Part shown: positions 12,901 through 24,900 of the stretch, in pieces
Position numbering within the stretch: the stretch's first letter is position 1
How the letters are laid out: the number at the start of each line of letters is the position of its first letter
Assembly: GCA_936432065.2 (NCBI GenBank)
Contig: OW386287.2
Span: 186,371,729 to 186,435,728 of the forward strand
Reading direction: 5' to 3'
DNA length: 64,000 bases
DNA from: Rutpela maculata
Lineage: Eukaryota; Arthropoda; Insecta; Coleoptera; Cerambycidae
Notes under the pieces: generated by a model
Databases searched by the model: none
What the model was told of the DNA's origin: nothing
What the model saw: only the letters and a program-made list of their open reading frames with translations
Program-made: the position numbers and the translations under genes

Positions 12901-15900
12901 TCATTTAAAGACATTTTTGGGAGTCTGCAGAGGCGCAGATCAGTCCACAAGGACCGTTTTGGGTTCTATAAGGCGTTGGAAATGACCAGGCGAAAATTCG
13001 AAGAAACACCGAATTTTCACTTAGGAAAAATGGTTTTGGTTCAGAATATCAGAGTAGAAGTATATAATGACAAAGATTTATGAATAGTATACTTTTTCAA
13101 AGGTACCATAAATTGGACTTTGAAAAATAATATTTTTGGAAGGGCGTCAAAATTTGGCCCAGGAATCGATTTATCGAAAGTACGCCAAAGTTTCACTTGC
13201 AGACTAATTTTTCAAAACTGCGTTGAAATTTGGCTTGAAAATCGATTTTTCAAAAGTACGCCAAAATTTCACCCGCGGATTAACTTTTCAAAAGTACCTT
13301 GAAATTTGGCTTGAAAATCGATTTTTCAAAAGTACGCCAAAATTTCACCCGCAGATTAGTTTTTCAAAAGTACCTTGAAATTTGGCTCGAAAATCGATTT
13401 TTCAAAAGTACGCTAAAATTGGTCTTAAACTGGATTTTTCAAAAGTACCACGAAGTCAGTTTAAAAAGTACCACGAAAATATACTTCAAATTATTTTTTA
13501 TTTTTTATTCCTCAACCAAAGACATTGACCTTTGAGGTACGATCATTGAAAGCACAATTCTAAAGTATGAGCATAAAATTTTAACGATGCACTGCATCCA
13601 AAAGGCAAAATAGAAGATTTTGTCAAAGCCGGCGTAGTGCCGATAAGCAAAAATTGATAAAAATCAATGCACATGTACAAGGCCGGTTTCTCGCATGGAA
13701 AGAGTTTGGATTGACCCAGCGGCTCGCAATTTGGTCGAGCGCGTTGAGTAGTCCAGACAAAGCGATGGTAGAAAAGCCAATAACGGGGCTTTTCAAATGA
13801 CAAAGTTATAGAGGAAAACGCCTTGTGCATAAAAATCCAAAAATTCAATTTTGCCTAATAGTCGCTCGAAGGTGAGACGCTGCCAAATCGATATTATTAA
13901 TCGACTGTGATAAGGGTTAGTAAGTCGTGGACTGATCGAACGCCACTCAACTTATGCAGTAATAAGTCCTCTGAATGTGTTTGAGTACGTGAATCTCCAC
14001 GATACAAGAACTTTAAAGCTAGGTAGTCTCTAGCGAAACTAAATTCATTTAGTAAAACTTTTTTAAGTTAATTTCAGTCAGCCTTGATTATTCATTTACC
14101 CAGAGTCTGAAATGATTCTAAAAGCTCGCATTTTGATTCTGAGAAGGTACGTATGAATCTTTTCTACCTAATCGATCGTTAGCGCGAGCGCTCTCGCTTG
14201 TATGGTCTGAAAGTCACTACCTTGATTGGGGAAGGCACGATTCTTTCTTGAGAATTTTGTATAACCAATTCTGTTAAATAAACGGATTCTTTGAACTAAT
14301 GTTTCTTAATTGATCTTGAGGCCTGTTGACGGTCTATAATCCCTGGAACTTTCGTATAGAAAACCGGATGTGTCGAGTTAATTCGCATTAACGTTCGACC
14401 TTCTGGTTGTTTTACGGAGGTTCGATAGGGATTTTTTTATGCGTTTTTTGAGAAATATATTCCGTTATTAATGGACCAAAACGTGATTTTCGCGTACCAA
14501 AACTAATCCCTCCGCAGAGAAATTCTTCGGTTGGGATTTTTTTATGCAAAAATTCAGGAAATTAAGAGGTGCCTAAACCCCTAACGAGGGAATTCGGGTC
14601 CAGAGAGAGCGTAGTTTCCGATCTGTGGTAGTGCAGCCTTGGTCCCGCTTTTCGGCTACCGAAGTCATCTTATCTCGAACCCGCCTGGGAGGTAGAAGAA
14701 CGGGGTAATACGCGACTGGCGCCCCCTGAGAAATAAATTGGTGTCGCGTCATTTTGACGCCCGGTAGTGCGTTCTTCTACATTCTCAGTAGATATATACT
14801 TATGAACATAGTAATAAGACTGAAAGTGCTTAGCAAAAGCATTAGCAATGTCCTGAGGATAATCTAAAGATACACCATCGTATTCCATAAGTTTCGGTAA
14901 GCCATGTTCCTTTTTAAGAGAATTAATATAAGACCAGAAATACTTAATATTAGTGGGAATCATGAATTCCGTGTTAGATACATATAAATAGCACATATGT
15001 CTATATGGTATTTAGTTTCTTTCCTTATATTGGAATATTCAAGGTAATCACTCTCAAGCCTAGTCTTTTTGTACTTTTTGTACAGTTGTTCTTTAAAGCC
15101 ATAAGTTTCCTTAAGTGGGAGTTATACCATTTTGGGTACTTATCGGAGACCATGTATTTCTTGGGAACGAACTGGTTAATTCCTGATGAAAGTATGTCAT
15201 AAAATTAGGATACTGCTGAATCAACACATTCATGAGCAGATAGGACCGACCAGTCAGTATTTCTCCAATGGTTGTTAAGACCGTGAAAGTTTGCTTTATG
15301 GAAGAGAAATACTTTTTCTATGTGCTTTTAGTTCATAGAGTTGTTTTTTAAGTTCAACAAAAGCATTTCAATTTGTTTGTGAACGTCTATCATTTTTAAC
15401 TTGTCCACTACAATCTTAGGTCATACCAAAGATCTTTAACTGGTTCATACAGCAAAGAGACTTTTACACTACTCAAGGCAATGGGAAAGAGTGGTAGGGA
15501 GGTGGTAGAAATAATGGGAATGTGGAGGCAAAGTGGGAGAAAATAGGGAAAATGGCAGGAAGGTGAGATGGTGGGATAGTAGAGGAGATAGCAAGGAAAA
15601 GGTGGAGGATTCATGTGGATGGCACGGGCATAAGCTAGTTAAAAATATGACAAAAGAATGAAGATAGGAAAATAAACTTACCATTCTGTATTTGTCCAGT
15701 AGTTCAAAATAAGGAGACCCTGACGAAGCCTAGATACCGCCTCAATTGTCTGATCGAGAGATTTGGCCGCATTTACTGTACGTAAAACTGCCATCGCATC
15801 ACGTAGTAATACAGATATTAAAAGCGACCATTCAAGACAACTAGCCTCCATAAATAATTGTAAAAGATACCTATAAAAGTAATAACATGTAAGACAAGTT

Positions 15901-18900
15901 TAATTTTAAAGCAATTAAATGAATAAATTAAAAATATTTTTACCTGGCCTAATTAAACAATTGTAATGAACTAATTATTGTCAAATATCTTATATAAAAA
16001 ACTCATTCTTTACACTACAGGTGTCTGGAGTATACGTACAAATATTTTGCAAGATAATTTATTAACGCAAAAGTAAAAGTCTTATTATTTTCTAAAAATA
16101 CGATATTATCAGGTCAGACCGTATTATCTAGGGCAGTATTGCCGTATGCACTAAAACCAAGTTCAAGGTCTTTTTGTGACCTACATCTCCTTTTTTATTG
16201 TTTATTACATGGATAATAAGAAACAAAAAACAAAAAAATGTCAGATAAGTGCCGTCCGACTTATTCGACATTGTTGCTGCTACGGCTACAGCGCATGTAT
16301 TTCCATACATGCGCTGTAGCCGTAGGCTAGGCCGCCGCTCATACAGTGTTGTCAATGTGTTTGATCTACCTAGTTTTCGGGTAAATTTATAGTAAAAATA
16401 ATAAAACTGAATGTGATGAACGAGGTGACTTATTATTAAGTGTTAGTTGAAAAATATAGTTTTTATTGTCATTGTTAAAATACATTTTTCGCAGACAGTA
16501 AATTACTAAGATCAGTAACATTATTTCAATAAAAACCCAAGGAGCTTCAAAAAACCAACCTGGACGTCCTACTTTTTCTAATAAAACCTATGGAATAATT
16601 GTGGTTCGTAAAAAGTGCTTAAAATGAGTTGAAATGTGTTTTCAATTAAAAACTGATTAAACAAGGTAAAACTGTTTTATTATTTTTAAATCAAAGTCCT
16701 TAACTGACAGTGATAGAGTGAACACCTGTTGATATTTACTCCTAGTACTGCACAGTTAAAAGTGATAATTTAATCCAAAATGACTTCAGAAAGTGATGGT
16801 AGCTACAGTGAAATGGAAATAGATGACATAGGACAATGGAAAAAAGTGAAACACAAAAGGAAATCAGGGGAAACTGCATCAGGGAATACAAATAAAAAGA
16901 ATAAAATAACACAAAAAGACATCAATGAAATAATAGGAACAACTTCTTATAACACAAAAAACACACAGATAAATACATCCACAAAAAACCCACCAAACAA
17001 AAACACAACAATGCCGGTACACAAAAACCATTCAGCAAAAATGTATGAATTAACAAATAAGAAATATAAATACTTATTTTACATCACCCCATTACAGGAT
17101 ATGACTAGAAGGGATATGTCTGAGTTATGGGAAAAAATGCATCCTCAATCAGACGAAACCATAATACAAACAAAAAAAGGATTCCTCATAAAAACAAATA
17201 GGGAAAAGAAAATCGCAACCGAAACTTTAAATAAACTAGTATCTGATAAAAAAATTAAAAATTATCAAGAAACCTCAGAATCACACACCCCTAGTCAGAA
17301 CAGGACAACAACGTCAAACTCATACTCGGTTATAATAGGATCAGTTGAACATGAAATTTCGGATCTAGAAATAAGCGAACACCTTAATGGAATTAGTATA
17401 CGACATAGATATTGCAAAAGAATAATCGCAGAAGCAAATAACAAACCCACACTCATGATTAGGATAATAACGGACTGTCTAAAAGCTAGCGAACAATTAC
17501 TAAACGAGGGAATATTCTACCAACACAAGCACTACCCCATCTTTCCGAGCCTTCCGCCAGCACCAATTCCACAACCATGTGCAAAATGTTTACAATTTAC
17601 GCACACTAAAGAACAATGTACAACTCCGCCAAAATGTACGAAATGTAATGGACCTCACCACTTCTCCACATGTAATTCCACACTACCAATGAAATGCACA
17701 GGGTGTGGTTCAGAAGACCATGCCGCTTGGTCACTCAAATGCCCAAAAAGACCGACTCAACCAATACAGGGGCTTCCAAATGCACAGATAAAATCACTCA
17801 ACAAGCAAAGCCACGAAATCGACAATAGAATAACAAAAAACTCCAAAATACACTCACCAGTTACAGTACATGACATGATAATCAACACATATATAACAAA
17901 ACTAAACAAAGAAAAGAACAGAGATAGGGAAGAACTATTAAGGAAACTTAGAAAGAGATTTACAACACTATACAACATTGACACAGTGGCAACGTTCTCT
18001 GGTAACAGAGTATATATCTTAATGTTCGACCTAGACGAACCTCTAACTGTATCACCAACGGAACCTATACCTGGAAAGATCAATGTTCAAGTTCACGTCG
18101 ATGCTTAGGATACTATACGCCAATGTAAACAGCTATACACCTAAAAAACAGTTAATTAACAACACAATGGAAAAAAATAATATCAATTGCTCACTTTTCG
18201 TGGAGACCAAAACCAAAGAAAACAGCAACACTCGGTACCAAAACTGGGACGTGCTACAATACAATGGAAACATCGTAAATAATAACACAAGAGGAGGAAA
18301 CCTAATACAAGTAAATCCCCTTTTGAAAATGAGGAAAGAAAATCCGCCGAGGGTAAATAATCCACTCAACGAAACCACACACATTTCAATACCATTCCAA
18401 GGAGACAGATTGCATATAATTCTGATATATGTACACCCAACATCTAACATTGAAGAAACCATCTTCAACAAAGCAGCACAATACAAATTTTGCTTAATAA
18501 TAGGGGACTTTAATGTAAATAGAACAAAAAACAAGCAAATACAAACATTCATAAATAACACAACATTTAGGAAGGCTGACACCCCCCCAACATTCTTAAT
18601 GGAAAACAACCCGGACTCGACACCAGATATAATACTCTACACCGAAAATATTCATAACAATATATGTAAAATAGAAACTCTCCCAGACATAGGGTCCGAC
18701 CACCTGGCGATAGAGATTAACATAGAGCTAGACAAAACAACAGAAGAGGAAGTGGAAGAAAAAAGAATTAACCTACATAAGTGCAACACGGATGAAGTCA
18801 ACAATACAATAGAAAATTATGTAGAAGAACAACAACACCTTCCAATTGACGAACAGGCAATAACCAGATTCAACGAAAAACTAACGGCGACGATAATACA

Positions 18901-21900
18901 TAACTCACCCACTCGAAGGATTAGATATTACTCATATGAACTACCACCATTCATCATCAGATTAATAAAGCATAAAAGGAAAATGTATAGAGAATACCTA
19001 ACAAATAAAGATGCACAATATAAAAGACATATTAACGATTACAACCAAAATATCCAAAGGCTAATTAAAGACTATAAGGAACATAAATGGTTAACAGTAT
19101 GTAATGAAATCAATCAACAACAAGGCAGAAATTACTGGCAACAAATAAAAAAATTATCCAGATATAAACAGTCGACATCCATAGCCACACTAGAAGAAAA
19201 TAATACACTTTATAATAGCAACCCCGAAAAAGCAGATCTGTTTGCGGAACATTATGAAAATGTATACACAATTAAAAATGATAACCAATTCGACGAAGCG
19301 CATCACGAAGACATAAAAAATTGGCATGACGATTTCATTTCTGAAGAATTACCAAACCAAAACATTTCAATAAGCGAGGAAACCTATTATGACATACTGA
19401 ATAAAGGTAAAAGCACAGCCCCCGGAAAAGACAGCATATCTAAAAATATCATCCGTAAACTTGGACACAAAGTACACCTATACATAATAAAATTATACGA
19501 ATACTGTTTGAACAACCAGTACTTCCCTAAGGAATGGAAACACGGTGTTGTCATCACCATCCCCAAACCCAACACCAACCCACACCGAACAAATAACTAT
19601 CGTCCTATCACACTACTTCCAGTACTAGCAAAAAACTTGGAACAGATTATTAAAAGACTCATTTCAGATGCAATCGGGCACAACATACCCAACTACCAAT
19701 TTGGATTCCGGGAAAAATCATCCACCACCCACCCGCTGATGATAATCACTTCAAATATCCAAACGACAAAGCTCGAAGGTCAACATAGTGCGGCAATATT
19801 TTTGGACATAAATAAAGCATTCGACAGTGTTTGGCACATGGGCCTACTGTACAAGCTAGCATACCTGAACTGTCCGAGATACTTAGTACACATGATAAGC
19901 ACATATTTAAAAGAGAGAACATTACAAATCAAAATAGACACATGCTACTCTAAAACATTTAAAATGCAACAAGGACTACCACAAGGCTCGCCGCTATCGC
20001 CACTACTATACAACACCTACTGTTTTGATATTTACAACTTCGAAAATGACCCAGCGCACTTCAACCCTAATCCATATATACTACAATATGCTGATGATAC
20101 TGTATTAATTAGTCATAACTGCACTATAAAAAAGACTGTGGATGAACTACAAAGATTAATGAACACGACGATGATATGGTTCAACAAATGGAGATTGAAA
20201 CCAAACCCGACAAAATCCCAATACATAATCTTCAACCATGCCCCCAACATCAACTCCCCAAAAATAACCATCAACAATCACTCTCTCCCACCCAGTACAA
20301 CAGTCAAATATCTAGGTGTAAGCCTTGACCACAAGTTGAATTTCAATAATCACACCAAAATCATAAAAAAGAGGTGCATCTCCAGAGGCAAACACTTCCG
20401 TAGTTTGACCTTTAAAAACAAAGGTATCAGTATGAAGACAGCAGTACATATCTACAAATCCATATGTAGGCCACTACTAGAATACAGCCATCCCCTCTAC
20501 CTTAATGCAAAAAACCCGGCACTGAAAAATATCAATGTAGCGGAGACATCAACACTCAGAACGATCACCAAATGCCGACACCCTGACAATCCACTCCATA
20601 ACCCGCCTAATGACCTCCTGTACCAAATCACCAATATTGAACCAATTTCACAAAGACTTTCAAAATTGTCAACCAAGTTTGCCAAAAATGAAGACAATAT
20701 AGATAAAATACAACTCTTATGCAAAACAAGAAACCATCAGACACCAAGACGCAGGAAATATCCAGAACGAACCTTGTGGGAACACATTAAGGACTTAAGA
20801 GAACCATAAACAACGTTTTTCAATACATATAATTTTTTTTTTTTTTTTTTTTTTATATATAAATACTTACCACATGAAATACACAATGTACAAGTACTTA
20901 TTTTAACTTTAATATTTTTGTAAACAGGCTGAAGGACTTCGGTCGAGGGCCTTTTGGGTTTATGCTCAATAAAGAACTTTTATTATTATTATTATTATTA
21001 TTTTTAAATGACAGAGTTGCCACACTGTAAAACCCATGTCAATGACACGACAAGCGAGCGTGATATCCATGTCTCTTCTGTATTCTCTTTATAGTTGTAT
21101 TGTCTACACTGAAAGTACTGCTTATTTCTAATATAATTTTAAATAAAAAAAATAGGCTTAAGTTAGAGAAAAGTTATAAGAATTTTTTACTTCTTTTGGG
21201 GCATCAATACAGGGTGATTTGCGTAGGCCATGCATTAGAAGTTTTTGAACTTGCAGTTGGATTAGAAACTTAAAATTTGGTACACATCCATAATCAATCA
21301 TGCCTGGTTCACCTAAAATATTTTCTGTCCTCCAGATATACAGGGTGTCCCAAAAGTTGGTACCAACTTTCTTATTTTAAATAGAAACCTACAATTTTTT
21401 TACATGGTTAGATTGCCCTTCCTATTCTGAGTTTGGAGAACCTAAGTTATGTTAACTTAGCTCTCACAGTTTTTGACATATATCAATTTTTTTGAAAAAA
21501 ATTGCTGCTACAGTAGTTCACGAACAAAGGGTCTAGCCGTACTTCGATGGCGAAACTGCCCCCGGTAGGAACCTATATCGTAACCTGTGTTATATTGTAG
21601 AGGGCACTAATAGTAGTTGATAGAGTAGATATTAGCTCTATATCTTAGTTAATTGAGGAGCTATTTGAAAAAAAGTGTACAGAGACGACTATTTTTCAAA
21701 GCGGTATATCTTAGTTAATTTTAAAGCTAGGGAAATAAAACTAAATGGCAGTGTTATGGTACACTTTACAGTTTATTTTATAGCATTTCCTATGGGCCAA
21801 GCCTAAATAAAAGTATTTAAAAAATGCAAAGACAAATTTTGTCAATCGATTTCTATCAGATCTAATTGAATTACCACTTTGAAAAAAATATATAATAATT

Positions 21901-24900
21901 GTCTATGTCTTGCCTAACAACATGCCAAGTTTCATTAAAATCCGAGAGATGCGACATGTCGAAAAAAATTTTTAAGTAAGTGGACCACCTTAAACGACCA
22001 CTATGTTGACGCTTCTAATTTGCATTACATTTCATTAATCTTTGGAAAAGTTGTGTTTTGACAGCTCATAAAAAGTATATCAACGGTTGGTGTTGTCAAC
22101 TAGAATATTACAATGTTTTTTGATCTACTTTTATAGTGGCTATACTGCCGTCCTAAGCCAAAAAGACGTATCTCAAGTTTTGGCCGAAATGCATATTTTT
22201 ATACCTTAGGATAGTTGGAGCCATTTTCTATATATTTCCATAGCGAAATAAACGTATTTCAATCGTTAAGTATTTTTAAAGTGCTAACAAAGTTTGACGT
22301 ATCTAAAAAAATATGAGAAAACCTAAGCGATTTAGCCAATTAGACGTATCCCATTGTAAAAAAAAACTAGTAACCTAATTAATATAAATTCATAACTACA
22401 CCACTATTAATCTCTACATTAGTACAACTACAAAAAAAATATTAGTAAATATTTGAAAATATTGACGCGATTTCGAAGATTCAAAACATGCCTTATATCT
22501 CAAAACAGTGAAACCTTGAGATACGTCTTTTTGGCTTAGGAGGGCAGTACAGTCAGTCTCAGTTAAGAATGCAGTTGTTTACGTTATGAGCGGAGCACAA
22601 TTTACACATAATATGGGAATTCCCAAGTAAGTGGAATCCCCCCATGGCTGACTCAAGCCAGTTGGTACATAAAATAAAAATTAACGATTTAAATTGGCTT
22701 TTATTTGGCACTTTTCTTTTATACATTGAAATTGAAATACATTGAAATTATTTAATTCATATTGCAACATATTATTTTATTTAGAGTAATAAAAGCTCAT
22801 TGTAGACGTAAATCCTCTAAAAATGTCAGTGTTATAAGAAATGGGTAAACCTACTACTTGCTTGTGCTCGATATCAGGCGAACTGTTCTTGTCTCTGCCG
22901 TTCTGAACTGTATCTTTGATCTCTCTCATATACCTGCCTAAAAAGTGTACACAAATATCATAACCTCCATGTAAGTTCATGACCACGTCGTCATGTCGGT
23001 GTACCGCACAGCGCACATAGCACCGCACTTCGCACATCGCACACTGAAATTATTTTAAATGAGAGTGGCCATATCGACGCCCCTCGCACATCGCACAATA
23101 AAATTAAATTCTCTTAAATGAGAGTGATGAAATCAACAACTTGAGCTTCGCACATCGCACAGCGTTTAGCACAGGCGATACCATGTTTGTGAATCCTTAT
23201 TTGTAACAAAAGAGATAAATATAACTAGAGCAGTCTGATTTTAATAAACATGGAAGTAAATAGCCGAACAATATATGAACAATTAGTACAATTTCTTTTG
23301 TATTAATATTCATAAATATCATAAAACAATAAAATAAACTTCGATGTGCGATGTGCGCTGCGCGAGAGAGATCAAAGATTCAGTTCAGAACGGCAGAGAT
23401 AGGAACAGCTCGCCTGATATCGAGCACAAGCAAGTAGTAGGTTTACCTATTTCTTATAACACTTGACATTTTTAGAGGATTTACATCTATAATGAGCTTT
23501 CATTAATCTAAACAAAATATGCTGCAATATGAATTAAATAATTTCAATGTATTTATAAAAGAGCCAAATGCCAATAAAAAGCCAATTTAAACCGTTAATT
23601 TTTATTTTATGTACCAACTGGCTTGAGTCGACCATGGGGGGATTCCACTTACTTGGGAATTCCCATATCCTGTGTAAACTGTGCTCCGCTCATAACGAAA
23701 ACAACTGCATTCTTAACTGAGACCGACTACAGTCACTATAAAAGTAGATCAAAAAAACATTATAATAGGCTAGTTGACACCACCAACCGTTGATATACTT
23801 TTTATGAGCTGTCAAAACGCAACTATTCCAGAGATTATTGAAATGTAATGCAAATTAAAAGCGTCAACATAGTGGTCGTAAGGTGGCGGTCCACTTACTT
23901 TAAATTTTTTTTCGACATGTTGCACCTCTTGGATTTTAATGAAACTTGGCATGCTGTTCGGCAAGACATAGACAATTATTATATATTTTTTTCAAAGTGG
24001 TAATTCAATTAGATCTGATAGAAATCGATTGAGAAAATTTTTCTTTGCATTTTTTAAATACTTTTATTTAGGCTTGGCCCATAGGACATGCTATAAAATA
24101 AACTGTAAAGTGTACCATAACACTGCCATTTAGTTTTATTTTCCTAGCTTTAAAATTAACTAAGATATATCGCTTTGAAAAAAAGTCGTCTCCGGACACT
24201 TTTTTTAAAATAGCTCCTCAATTAACTAAGATATAAAGCTAATATCTACTCGATCAACTACTATTAGCGACCTCTACAATATAACATAGGTTACGATATA
24301 GGTTCCTATCGGGGCAGTTTCGCCATGGAAGTACTAGACTAGACCCTTTGTATGTCGCAAACATAGGCTAGACCCTTTGTATGTCGCAAACCGTTGGAAA
24401 TTATGAAACCAAATTTGTGAAGCAGTTAACTGAATGCCCAGGATAACTCCCAATGTCCCATCGCTGGTCCCGTATTGTACCATATGGGCGCACGCAATTT
24501 TCAAATATCGCAATCAAAAATTGTCAAAAAGTCAATTTTTTCAAATGGCACCTATTATTTTTCTTGACACCATTCGAAAGAAAATTGAATTTTATAGTGA
24601 GTTACTTAAGCATTCCCTATACTTAACTTCATCTCATGTAGAGTTATTTCTTGGTTCATTACCAAACAAAACATTGACTTTCAACTTCGAGAAACTTATG
24701 TGGATTTTCAGAAGCCCAAAAATGTCGATTTCGCCCATTTTAAACTCCCTGCTGACAAAACTTTGCCTCATCAGTCCAAATTATGTTTTCTAAGAATCCG
24801 GCGTGCTCTTGTATTTTGAGTAATAAATCCTCACAATAGTTTACCCTACGGGGAAAATCACCTGGGAGTAATTTTTGCAGTCTTATGAATGAAAAAGGAT

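Larger units (their letters stand above)
5003..14781 (+). mobile_element. Ty3/gypsy LTR retrotransposon, full-length and young
   Basis: The element is 9779 bp with LTRs of 1945 bp each, tRNA-Lys primer site, gag, pol in the order protease-RT-RNase H-integrase, polypurine tract and 3' LTR. The LTRs start TGTAGAA and end TTCTACA, a 7-bp inverted repeat. The domain order defines Ty3/gypsy (Metaviridae). Very long LTRs, a Lys primer and an integrase with NPIER at the third acidic position recall the Osvaldo/Ulysses group, but that assignment is an inference. No env is seen. The two LTRs differ at only two positions that I could find (5644/13478 and 5909/13743 area), so insertion was recent. It lies in intron 16 of RIC1, antisense to the gene, inside an older LINE. 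Confidence 0.95.
16400..21003 (+). mobile_element. Non-LTR retrotransposon (Jockey/R1/I group) with both ORFs intact
   Basis: The element holds ORF1 (16780-18108) with three zinc knuckles, and ORF2 (18101-20809) with an apurinic-type endonuclease and reverse transcriptase. After ORF2 come a poly-T run, an AATAAA at 20968-20973 and a (TTA)n tail at 20980-21003. No RNase H domain is seen, which argues against the I and LOA clades despite the trinucleotide tail. The 5' end was not fixed; no target duplication was found. It lies antisense in RIC1 intron 15. Two uninterrupted long frames mean the copy may be young and autonomous. Confidence 0.88.

Noticed and set aside
16280..16325. microRNA precursor
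   Set aside because: A 21-bp perfect stem with a 4-nt loop is too short and too perfect for a canonical pre-miRNA.
18133..18609. A 158-codon minus frame opposite LINE ORF2
   Set aside because: It is an antisense shadow of a well-supported endonuclease frame.
24434..24793. A 119-codon plus frame in the foldback
   Set aside because: It overlaps the minus-strand transposase fragment and a palindrome arm; no motif of its own.
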